This document shows, piece after piece, positions 9,317 through 20,654 of a stretch of DNA of 64,000 nucleotides. The DNA comes from Limnothrix sp. FACHB-406 (GTDB lineage: Bacteria; Cyanobacteriota; Cyanobacteriia; CACIAM-69d). Numbering within the stretch: the first letter of the stretch is position 1; every line of letters begins with the position of its first letter. The notes below the pieces were generated by a model. It did not search any database. It saw nothing but the letters and a program-made list of their open reading frames with translations, and was not told where the DNA came from. The stretch spans positions 1 to 64,000 of the forward strand of contig NZ_JACJSP010000016.1 in NCBI RefSeq assembly GCF_014698235.1, given 5' to 3'. The position numbers and the translations under genes are program-made.

Positions 9317-9726
9317 GGGTCAGCAGCAGATGAGCAAGTCTCAAAATACTAGCAACCGTCTGGATTCCTTGCACCAAAACTTCTCCGATCGGGCGATCGC
9401 CCCATGGTGTCGATGTCCCAGCGTAGGAATGCAATGGCACAGCACCGGTAATCAGCCAGCCCAAAACAGACAAGCACAACACAGACAAGCCCAAAACAAA
9501 AACGAGCCGCCCCAAAGCAAGGAAGCGGCCCGTTTATTGAGTCGATTTGGCAGTCTTGGAATCGGGGAAAATTCCCCAGCCCATGGACAAACACAGGGAT
9601 CAAGCGGAGCGGTCAAGCAGAATTCTGAGCAAATTAGCGGTTTAAGTGCAGGAGTCAAAAACCGCCTTGCAATTCAAGCTCAACCCCTCGCCCATCCAAG
9701 CACCCACCATGGGCAACCCCAAAAAC
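9317..9726. other. Intergenic region between trpE and psaD
   Basis: About 400 bp between the 5' end of trpE and the 3' end of psaD. It holds a repeated CAAGC/ACAGACAAGC motif (about 9465-9500) and a small perfect palindrome GGGGAAAATTCCCC near 9565. No coding potential is convincing. Confidence 0.4.
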
Positions 9727-9743
9727 CTACACTTCGTAGGTTT
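9723..9743 (-). terminator. Hairpin over the psaD stop codon
   Basis: On the coding strand AAACCTAC, a GAAGT loop and GTAGGTTT form a perfect 8-bp stem ending in TTTTTGG. The stop codon TAG lies inside the hairpin, so the last psaD codons and the terminator share sequence. Confidence 0.6.
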
Positions 9744-10176
9744 GCTTGCCGCTGAACTTGACCGTTGCGGGCTGAGGGTTTTCGCCAATGCGGCGATCCT
9801 TCTTGCCGTTGAAGTCGCGACCAGCATTCACCTTTTCGGGGAAGGTGCCATCGGCGGGGTGGATGAACTCCTGTTCGCCGTTGGGATAAATACGATAGAC
9901 CTTATAGTCTTCGATTTTGGGCTTGAACTTGGTGCGCAGTTGCTTACCAAGGGCGATGCACTGCTCCTTGCGGGCCAAGAACAGCAGGTTTTCGCCTGCA
10001 TTCATGACGGCAGCGCCACCGGTGGGCATTTCAAAAACTTGTTCTTTGGTACTGGTCCAGGTAATGGCGTATTTCTCTTCGACGTTAGCCTTCGAGAGCA
10101 AGCCACCCGTGCTACCGCCAAATTTCGGCGTTTGGCCCGTGAGGCCGCTGGTTTCAGGTGTAGGATTTTCGGACAT
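9727..10176 (-). CDS. psaD: Photosystem I reaction centre subunit II
   Basis: The 149-residue stromal/cytoplasmic PSI subunit docks ferredoxin and stabilises PsaC. Recognisable segments are [53 protein letters not shown] and [14 protein letters not shown]. Length matches cyanobacterial PsaD with a short N-terminal extension. The start ATG at 10176 fits. About 90 bp upstream lies a 17-bp palindrome (10266-10282). Expression in cyanobacteria is usually light-regulated. Confidence 0.98.
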   Translation of the reverse strand: MSENPTPETSGLTGQTPKFGGSTGGLLSKANVEEKYAITWTSTKEQVFEMPTGGAAVMNAGENLLFLARKEQCIALGKQLRTKFKPKIEDYKVYRIYPNGEQEFIHPADGTFPEKVNAGRDFNGKKDRRIGENPQPATVKFSGKQTYEV

Positions 10177-10587
10177 CGCTTTTTGTCTCGCTAGTCTCTA
10201 AAAAGTCTTGCGAATTTACGGGAAATCCTAGCACTGGCTTTGTGTTGAGCCATACCCCCCCGGCCAGAACTGTTACAGTTCTTTATTTGAGCCGATCGAG
10301 CTGAGAATGGCTGCTGCAAAGGATCTGCGGCACGATCGCCCCGGTTTCCGAGCGCTATGCTGAGGACGAAAGACCCGCTTCACCCTGGAGCTAACCCGAT
10401 CACCCATCAGCACCCAGAAAGGGAAAGTGCGATCGGCCCATGGCCGGGATGGGGGTGTGATCCTGGGACAGGATGGGCTGAAGATCGGCTCAAAATGCTC
10501 AAAGCTTCGGTGTGATTTCGACCTGTTTTTCGACCTGTTGTTCGATGTGTTTGGTGTGATCGCGACACGGATGAGGCCCTGCAAATC
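10177..10587. promoter_or_regulatory. Divergent control region of psaD and the response regulator gene
   Basis: This 411-bp region must carry both promoters. The clearest element is the perfect 17-bp palindrome AGAACTGTTACAGTTCT at 10266-10282, which looks like an operator. Its half GTAACAGTTCT recurs upstream of psbY at 43814-43824. No gene is seen here. Confidence 0.45.
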
Positions 10588-11313
10588 ATGCAAATTCTGA
10601 TTGTGGAAGATGACACGGAGATTGCGGAGTTGTTGCGCGGCACGCTCGATCGCGAAGGGTTCACCTGTGGGGTTTGTCACGATGGGCAAGCGGCGATCGA
10701 GCAGTTTTATCGATCGCAGCCCGATTTAGTCATTTTGGATTGGATGATTCCGGGCATTGATGGCCTCGAAGTCTGTGCCCGCATCCGCCAAAAACCCGGC
10801 GACAAGGATCCTTATATTTTGATGTTGACGGCGCGGGGCGAAGAGTTCGATCGCGTTGTGGGCCTGTCAACCGGTGCGGATGACTATTTAGTTAAGCCTT
10901 TTAGCCCCCGCGAGATGGTGGCTCGGGTGCGGGCGCTGTTGCGTCGCAGTTTGCGCCAGGCCGGAACCGGGGGCGATCGGGACTTGACCCCCACCTACGC
11001 CACCCACCACTTCAGCCTCGACAGCGATCGGCGCGTGGCCCGTCGCCACCTGCCCGATCACGATTCCGAAGATCTTGACCTCACCACCTTGGAGTTCAAT
11101 CTGTTGGCCACCTTCCTCAGCTATCCGGGCCGGGTCTGGAGCCGCAGCCAACTGATCGACAAACTTTGGGGCGATGACTTTTTTGGCGATGAGCGAGTAG
11201 TGGACACTCACGTGGCTCGCCTGCGCAAGAAAATTGAACCGGATCCCGGAAATCCCCAATTTCTGAAAACGGTGATTGGGGCCGGCTATAAGTTTGAAGA
11301 CCCCGGGAATTAA
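10588..11313 (+). CDS. OmpR/PhoB-family response regulator
   Basis: This 241-residue DNA-binding response regulator has a receiver domain (1-120) with acidic EDD at 7-9, phospho-acceptor Asp51 in VILDWMIPG, Thr81 in LMLTARG and Lys103 in YLVKPF. A winged-helix domain follows (about 145-238) with LTTLEFNLLATFLSYPGRVW, DTHVARLRKKIEPDP and TVIGAGYKF. All phosphorylation residues are present. No histidine kinase lies next to it, so it is an orphan and its partner is unknown. It diverges from psaD across a shared 410-bp control region, but a regulatory link is only a guess. Confidence 0.93.
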   Translation: MQILIVEDDTEIAELLRGTLDREGFTCGVCHDGQAAIEQFYRSQPDLVILDWMIPGIDGLEVCARIRQKPGDKDPYILMLTARGEEFDRVVGLSTGADDYLVKPFSPREMVARVRALLRRSLRQAGTGGDRDLTPTYATHHFSLDSDRRVARRHLPDHDSEDLDLTTLEFNLLATFLSYPGRVWSRSQLIDKLWGDDFFGDERVVDTHVARLRKKIEPDPGNPQFLKTVIGAGYKFEDPGN

Positions 11314-11360
11314 TCTCGAACTCGCCTGATTTTCCATGTCCCAATCGTCGTAACAAGGGG

Positions 11361-11556
11361 CTTAGGGCTGTCGTCAAATTTCCTGAAACCCTGATGACCT
11401 CGTTCTTTAAACCAATCAGTCGTAGGGGCGGGGTTTCCCCGCCCAGTTCTCGTGATCCTTGGGTGCTCCCAGGGGTGGACAGGGTTGTGGCGATCGCCCA
11501 GGTTAGGGTTGGGAGACCCAACCCCTACGGCGATGGAAATGACGACAGGCCCTAAG
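11361..11556. mobile_element. MITE-like element with TA-flanked inverted repeats
   Basis: The ends are imperfect inverted repeats of about 22 bp: CTTAGGGCTGTCGTC at 11361 and its near-complement GACGACAGGCCCTAAG ending at 11556. Just inside lies a second inverted pair, GTAGGGGCGGGGTTTCC (from 11420) and GGTTGGGAGACCCAACCCCTAC (ending about 11528). The repeat units proper (GGGC-TGTCGTC) are bordered by TA on both sides, as expected for insertion by an IS630/Tc1-mariner transposase. It encodes nothing. A similar solitary end lies at 33093-33108. Confidence 0.6.
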
Positions 11557-11687
11557 GATCGATCACACAGGATCGACCTGCCTGGTTGAGACTGAAGCAA
11601 TAGAATCAACATCAGTAACAACGTAGGTTCAGTTCGGGTTCAGAGTTGACGCTCTTCACTCCTCACTCTTGAACTTTATCTTTTGAA

Positions 11688-11761
11688 CGGGTCTGACGGG
11701 GCTCGAACCCGCAACTTCCGCCGTGACAGGGCGGTGCTCTAACCAATTGAACTACAGACCC
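11688..11761 (-). tRNA. tRNA-Asp (anticodon GTC)
   Basis: The minus strand folds as a cloverleaf: acceptor GGGTCTG pairs with CAGACCC, the D arm contains TTGGTTAGAG, the anticodon stem-loop CCGCC-CTGTCAC-GGCGG gives anticodon GTC, and the T arm is GCGGG-TTCGAGC-CCCGT. The discriminator base is G, as expected for tRNA-Asp. CCA is not encoded. Confidence 0.95.
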
Positions 11762-12091
11762 AAATTGCTTTCTGGCTTTCGGAGCGCTTTTGTTTCGCGT
11801 CCCGCGCCTTCAGCGATATACATATTTGCGGATAAACCCGAATTTGTCAAACGTTTTTCTGAAATTTTCTAAAAAAATTTTCTGGGCGGTCTTCCAGAAG
11901 ATTTTCTAAAAAACTTTTTCGCCCCTTTGGCCGCCGATCGCGGGCCTGGGGTAGGAACCCAAAGCGAAACCGGGCCGGAGAACAGTGCGCCCTAAACATT
12001 GACGGGACGATCGCACCTCGTACAATAGGCAGGATCTCGGGCCGGGCGGCCCGTGGTCGATCGAAATCGCTAGTCCCCTGGGATTGCCCTT
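11762..12091. promoter_or_regulatory. Upstream region of tRNA-Asp and carB
   Basis: The region is AT-rich around 11860-11920, with the direct repeat ATTTTCTAAAAAA on either side of a small CTGGGCGG...CCAG hairpin. It contains the carB promoter described separately. Confidence 0.4.
11999..12026 (+). promoter_or_regulatory. Sigma-70 type promoter of carB
   Basis: TTGACG at 11999-12004 and TACAAT at 12021-12026 are separated by 16 bp, about 65 bp ahead of the carB ATG. Confidence 0.65.
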
Positions 12092-15391
<3,300 letters not shown>

Positions 15392-15407
15392 GTCAAGTAA
15401 AGGCGGG

Positions 15408-15443
15408 GAGGATATCCAGCATTAAGAGGATATCGAGCATCAA
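15408..15443. repeat. Short tandem repeat after carB
   Basis: Two 18-bp units, AGGATATCCAGCATTAAG and AGGATATCGAGCATCAAA, lie side by side just before the carB terminator. Confidence 0.6.
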
Positions 15444-15448
15444 ACAGA

Positions 15449-15474
15449 CAAGGGGCTTAAGCCCCTTGTTTTTT
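15449..15474 (+). terminator. Intrinsic terminator of carB
   Basis: CAAGGGGC, TTAA loop and GCCCCTTG form an 8-bp perfect stem followed by TTTTTT. Confidence 0.9.
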
Positions 15475-15549
15475 AGCGGAATTCCTTGATTTCCTCAGCT
15501 TTTTCAAGGGATTCTTAGCCCATTTCAGCGCTATGCAAGTCGAAGCGGC

Positions 15550-16671
15550 CTACGATGCTTGATAGGCGGGAAAATCCGCGTAGCCCTTTTCGTCAAAAGC
15601 GTACCAAACCTCCAACGGAGCTTCCGGAGCCAGGGGCCAATCATGGGCAAACCGCTCAACTAAGTCCGGGTTGCTGATGAAAGGTCGCCCAAAAGCAATC
15701 AAGTCTGCATTCCCCGACGCGATCGCCGCTTCTGCCGTTTCTTGGGTATAGCCACAATTGCCCATCAAGGGGCCTGAAAACACCGATCGAAACTCGCTCA
15801 GGGTCATCGGTTCACCCAAGTTATGGAACCCAATTGCTAGGCCATCCATAACGTGCAAATAGCCCAAATTCAGTGCATTGAGCTGTTGCGCCGCGTAGGT
15901 AAAGGTTTCCCGATAATCCGGCGAACCCATATCGTTATAAATCCCATTGGGCGCAAGCCGAACCCCCACCCGATCGGACGGGAAAACTGTGATTACGGCT
16001 GCCACAATTTCGCTCAGAAACCGATAGCGATTTTCCAGGCTGCCACCGTAGCGATCGGTGCGTTGATTGGTTTTGGATTGCAGGAATTGATCAATCAAAT
16101 AGCCATTGGCCGCGTGAATTTCCACCCCATCAAAACCCGCCGCCTTGGCTCGTTCGGCGGCCCGGCGATAGTCTTCCACCACTGCCGCCACCTCGTCGGT
16201 TTCCAGAGCGCGCGGGGTTTCGTAGGGGTGTTTGCCCGTGGGGGTGTGGATGTGGTCGTTGCTGATGGCGATCGCGGAGGCCGAAACCGGCAGCGACTCA
16301 TCGGCGCGGAAACTGCTGTGGGAAGCGCGGCCACAGTGCCACAGTTGCAAGAAAATTTTGCTGTCCCGATCGTGTACTGCTTGGGTGACCTGTTTCCAGG
16401 CTTCCGTTTGAGCGTCGTTGTAAATGCCGGGAGAGTTTTGCCAACCAATGCCCTGCTCAGAAACGACGGCGGCTTCGCTAATCAAAAGGCCAGCACTTGA
16501 TCGCTGGGCATAATATTCCGCCATCAAGGCATTGGGCAGGCGCTCCACCCCTGCACGGGCGCGGGTTAGGGGAGCCAAAACCACGCGATTTTTGAGGGTT
16601 AAATCACCAAACGTGAAAGGACTTAGAAGCTGAGGAGATGAACTCACAGAACGATTCCCAATGAATGGCAA
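15550..16671 (-). CDS. Old Yellow Enzyme family ene-reductase
   Basis: The 373-residue FMN-dependent oxidoreductase of the NemA/OPR group reduces activated C=C bonds with NAD(P)H. Family signatures are LLSPFTFGDLTLKNRVVLAP, LWHCGRASH, FDGVEIHAANGYLIDQFL (the substrate-binding His-Ala-Ala-Asn), RTDRYGGSLENRYRFLSEI and NADLIAFGRPFISNPDL. Physiological substrates of such enzymes are rarely known; electrophile or oxidative stress is the usual setting. The gene is monocistronic and converges on carB. Confidence 0.93.
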   Translation of the reverse strand: MPFIGNRSVSSSPQLLSPFTFGDLTLKNRVVLAPLTRARAGVERLPNALMAEYYAQRSSAGLLISEAAVVSEQGIGWQNSPGIYNDAQTEAWKQVTQAVHDRDSKIFLQLWHCGRASHSSFRADESLPVSASAIAISNDHIHTPTGKHPYETPRALETDEVAAVVEDYRRAAERAKAAGFDGVEIHAANGYLIDQFLQSKTNQRTDRYGGSLENRYRFLSEIVAAVITVFPSDRVGVRLAPNGIYNDMGSPDYRETFTYAAQQLNALNLGYLHVMDGLAIGFHNLGEPMTLSEFRSVFSGPLMGNCGYTQETAEAAIASGNADLIAFGRPFISNPDLVERFAHDWPLAPEAPLEVWYAFDEKGYADFPAYQAS

Positions 16672-16933
16672 GGTTGATAGTCGTGACTTTCAATCTAGCA
16701 AATTCATTAGGACTTGGGACTCTACTGGCAGATTAAATTGCGTTTAAGTATTTGGATTTGAGCAATGGCCCCTACGAACTCTTTGACCATAATTTAGCCC
16801 AAGAGACATTACTCACTGATCACATGAGCGTGAAAAACAATTTAAGATGCTTCCGTTGAAATCAAGACAGAAATTTAGTGAAAGATTTCGGCCAAAAATT
16901 TAAAAATATTCTGGATCAAATTTCAGGAAGTAA

Positions 16934-18349
16934 TTAAGCAGACCAATGACTAACCCATTGGCGAAGTTGGTTCTGAAATCTAGCCATTAGGCTTTTCGGT
17001 TCCGAATCTTCCAAGAGACCCGCTGTTTCTAAATGGTGGCGATAGCTTTCCAACACATCTTGACGATCGCCCATGGCCTGCGAAATCACCTCCAACAAAT
17101 GGGGATGGTTATTCAGAAGTAGTTGAAACCCATCACGGTGAATCAAAAAAAGTTCGGTCGGTTCCGCCGCTCGCATGGTGGTGGGGTAAGGCACATTCAA
17201 CATCAGCGGCAGTTCACCAAAAAATTCACCCTCTGTGAAGGAAAACAACCGGCGGCTAATGCGTTGATTTTCAAAAATGGCTTCGATCGCCCCTTTTAAA
17301 ACAATGCAAAATTCATGAGCCCCATCCCCTTGCTGATAAAGAATTTCGGCCGTTGTTAATTGCCGCCGGTAGCCTAATTGGATCAAAAATTCAATTTCCA
17401 GGGGGGTGAAACTTTGGAAGTAGTCGATCGACCGCAGCAGGTCTTTGAGGGGTTCGTTGGGAATAGTTGCCGGAGCGATCGCCCCGGCCTCGGCCGCTGA
17501 GGGTTCCGACTCGGCCGCAACCCAATGAGGAAGGGTTGGTGCAAGCTGAATCTGATGTTGCCGCAAACCATGGGCGATCGCAAAGTGGAGAGCACTGCGA
17601 ATGCCAGCACGTTGATCAACGCGATCGACCCAGGCCCACAGCTCTAAACTGATGCTGCTTTCTTGAAAGCCTTGAAACATCACCTTGGGTGGGGGCGATC
17701 GCAAAATATGTGAGTGAGTAAAAGCCGCCGCCAGCAAAATTTCTGTCACGACTGAAAGATCGCTAGTCGGAACTACTTTTAAGGGAATTTCAATCCGACT
17801 TTGGCAATCTTGATAACTCCAATTTTCAACCATTCGATTTGTTAATTCGCTGTTGGGTACAATTAATTCCGACCCACGAAACGTGCGAATCACAGTTGAA
17901 CGAATCGAAATATCTTGGATGTAGCCCAGCTTATTATTAAATTCAATCAAGTCCCCGACTTTGAGTTTTCGCTCACCCAACAGGGTCAAACCACTGGCCC
18001 AGTTTTTGGTTAATTCCTTCAATCCCAAACCAATGCCAACGCCTAGGCCACTGACCACCAAAGCAAAGGATTCTAATTGTAATCCCATGGCTTGGAGCAC
18101 CAGCACATAACCCAGAGCGCCCATGCTCCAGCTAAACAAAATAGCGACCGCTCCACGGGTTCCTTCGCTCATGCCCAAGCGTTTTAGGATGATGTTTTTC
18201 AGCAGTTGGCGCAGGCCTTTGGTGAATAGACTCACCAGCATCAGCAGCAACGCCACTTGAATCATCCACCCGATCGTGATCGGGGTGGTTCCCAACCTGA
18301 AAAGGGGAGCTTGTGTAATTTGCGACCAAGCAACTTGTAAAGCAGCCAT
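16934..18349 (-). CDS. MscS-like channel with C-terminal cNMP-binding-type domain
   Basis: The 471-residue protein has three membrane helices (about 24-44, 66-88, 94-112). The last merges into the glycine/alanine-rich MscS pore (VSGLGVGIGLGLKELTKNWASG). The cytoplasmic MscS beta domain follows (VGDLIEFNNKLGYIQDI, VPNSELTNRMVENWS). Residues about 305-430 form a cyclic-nucleotide-binding fold (LYQQGDGAHEFCIVLKGAIE, GEFFGELPLML). In the phosphate-binding cassette the arginine that normally contacts the cyclic phosphate is replaced: the position reads PYPTTM where PRxAxV is typical. Such fusions are either gated by cAMP/cGMP or use the fold structurally. It ends about 125 bp before the ABC transporter gene. 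Confidence 0.88.
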   Translation of the reverse strand: MAALQVAWSQITQAPLFRLGTTPITIGWMIQVALLLMLVSLFTKGLRQLLKNIILKRLGMSEGTRGAVAILFSWSMGALGYVLVLQAMGLQLESFALVVSGLGVGIGLGLKELTKNWASGLTLLGERKLKVGDLIEFNNKLGYIQDISIRSTVIRTFRGSELIVPNSELTNRMVENWSYQDCQSRIEIPLKVVPTSDLSVVTEILLAAAFTHSHILRSPPPKVMFQGFQESSISLELWAWVDRVDQRAGIRSALHFAIAHGLRQHQIQLAPTLPHWVAAESEPSAAEAGAIAPATIPNEPLKDLLRSIDYFQSFTPLEIEFLIQLGYRRQLTTAEILYQQGDGAHEFCIVLKGAIEAIFENQRISRRLFSFTEGEFFGELPLMLNVPYPTTMRAAEPTELFLIHRDGFQLLLNNHPHLLEVISQAMGDRQDVLESYRHHLETAGLLEDSEPKSLMARFQNQLRQWVSHWSA

Positions 18350-18474
18350 GAAGACGTTCCCGATCGGGATTGGGTTGGGAAAGTGGCCAAATTCAGTATT
18401 CAGGAAGCATCGTTCAGGAAAGATTTTTCAAACCAAACTCTTCACAAGAACCCTTTCCAAAAAACTGCAACTCT

Positions 18475-20217
18475 TTATTCACGAAACTGGCGAGCATAGT
18501 AGGCGGCATAACGACCGTTTTGGGCCAGTAGCTGATCATGGCTGCCCGATTCGACAATTTGCCCTTTTTCAACCACCAAAATCCGATCGGCTCCCCGCAC
18601 GGTGGCCAGGCGGTGCGCAATGGTCAGGGTGGTGCGATCGCGCCGCAGTCGATCGAGCGCTTCTTGCACCAGGCTTTCGGATTCCGAATCGAGGGCACTG
18701 GTGGCCTCGTCCAAAATCAGAACTTTGGGATCTCGCAACACGGCCCGGGCGATCGCAATGCGCTGGCGCTGGCCGCCGGACAGGTTGGCTCCCCGTTCGC
18801 CCACCCAGGTGTTGTAGCCCTCGGAGAGTTGGCTAATGAAGTCGTGGGCGTTGGCAATTTGGGCGGCTTGTTCGATGGCACTGCGGCTGGCTTTGGGGTT
18901 TCCCAGGGCGATGTTTTGGGCGATCGAACCGGAAAAGAGGATCGTTTCTTGGGGCACGATCGCAATCTGTTGGCGCAGGCTGTTGAGGGTCACCTCTCGT
19001 AAATCGATGCCATCAATGCAAACCTGGCCCCCTTGGGGATCATAAAACCGCAGCAACAGATTGACGATCGTGCTTTTGCCCGCGCCGGAAGCCCCCACCA
19101 GGGCGATCGCCTCACCGGGCCGCACGGTCAGATCCAACCCTTGCAGCACCGGTTCCGCCGCGCTCGGGTAGGCAAACTCGATCGCGTGGAATTCCACCCG
19201 GCCGGTGATGGCGGGCAGGGGTTGCGCCCCGGGGCGATCGCGCACCGTCGGTGGCACGGCCAGCAGCTCAAACAGCCGATCAACCGAGGCCTCACTTTCC
19301 TTGAATTCGTTGTAATTGCTGGTGGTGATTGAAATGGGGTCAATCAACAGGGCCACAGCGGTCACGTAGCTAATGAACCCCGCGCCGGTTAAGTTGCCTT
19401 GGCCAATTTGCCAGCTTCCCAACCAAAACAACACCAACACGCTCATGGCTTCCAAAAAGCCCACAATCACAAACTGAGCCGCCTTCGCTTGGGCCGCTTG
19501 CAGTTTGGCGTGTCGGGCCGCTTCGGCCTCTTGCCGGAAGCGATCGAGTTCCGTGCGTTCGGCCCCAAAGGCTTGCACCAACCGAATCCCCGCCAAAATT
19601 TCCGCGATCGTGGCCGCCAATCCCGCAATTCGATCCTGGCTGCGGCGAGCAAAGCTCAACAGGCGATCCCCAAACCAAGCGATCAAAACCGCAATCAAGG
19701 GCGCGATCGCAAAGGTAGCCAAGGTTAACTGCCAGTTGAGATAGATCATGTATCCCAACACCACCACCAGTTGCAGCACACAGGGCACAAACTGGTGAAA
19801 CACCTTGCCCACCGCATCTCCCACCCGATCGACATCGCCCGTGAGTCGATAGGCCAGGTCACCCGTTTGCGATCGCTCAAAATAGTCCAGGCTCAGGGTT
19901 TGTAAATGTCCATACAGCCGCACCCGTAGGGTCATGGCCACCCGCAAAGCCGCCTTGGCCATCAAGGTATCTTGGCCATACTGAAACGCGCCGCGCACCA
20001 GAAAAATCAGGGCTGCTAAGCCCGCCAATTGCAAGATCTTGTCTGGTTGACCCGTGCCGATCGGCTCGGCCAACTGCCCCGGCAACCAGGCCAACACCGG
20101 CCAAAAAGCCGTGAACCCCACCGTGCAGGCCAACGCCAGGGCGATCGTCTTGGCCTCCGCGCGCACGAAGGGCCACAGTTGCCAATAGTGCGATCGCCCT
20201 TTGCCGGTTCGGGACAT
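18475..20217 (-). CDS. ABC exporter with fused membrane and ATPase domains
   Basis: This 580-residue half-transporter of the MsbA/LmrA type has about six membrane helices in residues 20-310, followed by an ATPase domain. The ATPase has Walker A (VGASGAGKSTIV), Q-loop (VPQETILFSG), signature (GANLSGGQRQRIAIARAV), Walker B (KVLILDEATSALDSE) and the switch histidine (LTIAHRLATV). It is expected to work as a homodimer exporting a lipid or hydrophobic compound. The substrate cannot be deduced. Downstream on the same strand is the MscS-like gene, but the 125-bp spacing makes co-transcription uncertain. Confidence 0.93.
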   Translation of the reverse strand: MSRTGKGRSHYWQLWPFVRAEAKTIALALACTVGFTAFWPVLAWLPGQLAEPIGTGQPDKILQLAGLAALIFLVRGAFQYGQDTLMAKAALRVAMTLRVRLYGHLQTLSLDYFERSQTGDLAYRLTGDVDRVGDAVGKVFHQFVPCVLQLVVVLGYMIYLNWQLTLATFAIAPLIAVLIAWFGDRLLSFARRSQDRIAGLAATIAEILAGIRLVQAFGAERTELDRFRQEAEAARHAKLQAAQAKAAQFVIVGFLEAMSVLVLFWLGSWQIGQGNLTGAGFISYVTAVALLIDPISITTSNYNEFKESEASVDRLFELLAVPPTVRDRPGAQPLPAITGRVEFHAIEFAYPSAAEPVLQGLDLTVRPGEAIALVGASGAGKSTIVNLLLRFYDPQGGQVCIDGIDLREVTLNSLRQQIAIVPQETILFSGSIAQNIALGNPKASRSAIEQAAQIANAHDFISQLSEGYNTWVGERGANLSGGQRQRIAIARAVLRDPKVLILDEATSALDSESESLVQEALDRLRRDRTTLTIAHRLATVRGADRILVVEKGQIVESGSHDQLLAQNGRYAAYYARQFRE

Positions 20218-20654
20218 GGTTTACACCTGCTTTGTGGATAGAGCCAAAATGCTACCTGTTAATCAACCCCGAATCCCGATCGGGATCCAATCTCCTCCTG
20301 GGCTGATCCCCGCAATTGCCAGAATCGAAAGCCGGTTGAAAGGGGATTGGAAACGATCGATCTAGCAAACTTAAATGAATGCCCTAAGCATGGTCTAAAA
20401 AAGAATGGTCTAAAAATGGCTGATTCAAACGCCCCTTTGCAGCGAATCCCCCCATGGATCGTTAAAAAACATACCCATTCCTCCGAAGGATCCCCAAAGA
20501 GTTATGGTGTTAGCCGTCGTAGCCCTCGGGTGGGTGGTTTAAACTTGAAGCGTGCGACCATCCCGCGCGATCGCCCAATTTTGCCCCCGGATGCCGCTCG
20601 CTCCCTACAAACCCACTGCTTTGAACGCTGACACAGTAAACGCAGCCTGGCCCT
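20218..20654. other. Divergent intergenic region
   Basis: About 440 bp between the ABC exporter and the pseudokinase gene. I see no gene, repeat or clear hairpin; promoters for both directions must lie here. Confidence 0.35.

Noticed and set aside
11650-11685. Yfr1-like small RNA (ACTCCTCAC sequence)
   Set aside because: The 11-base core differs (ends CTC rather than CAC) and the flanking hairpins and T run are missing.
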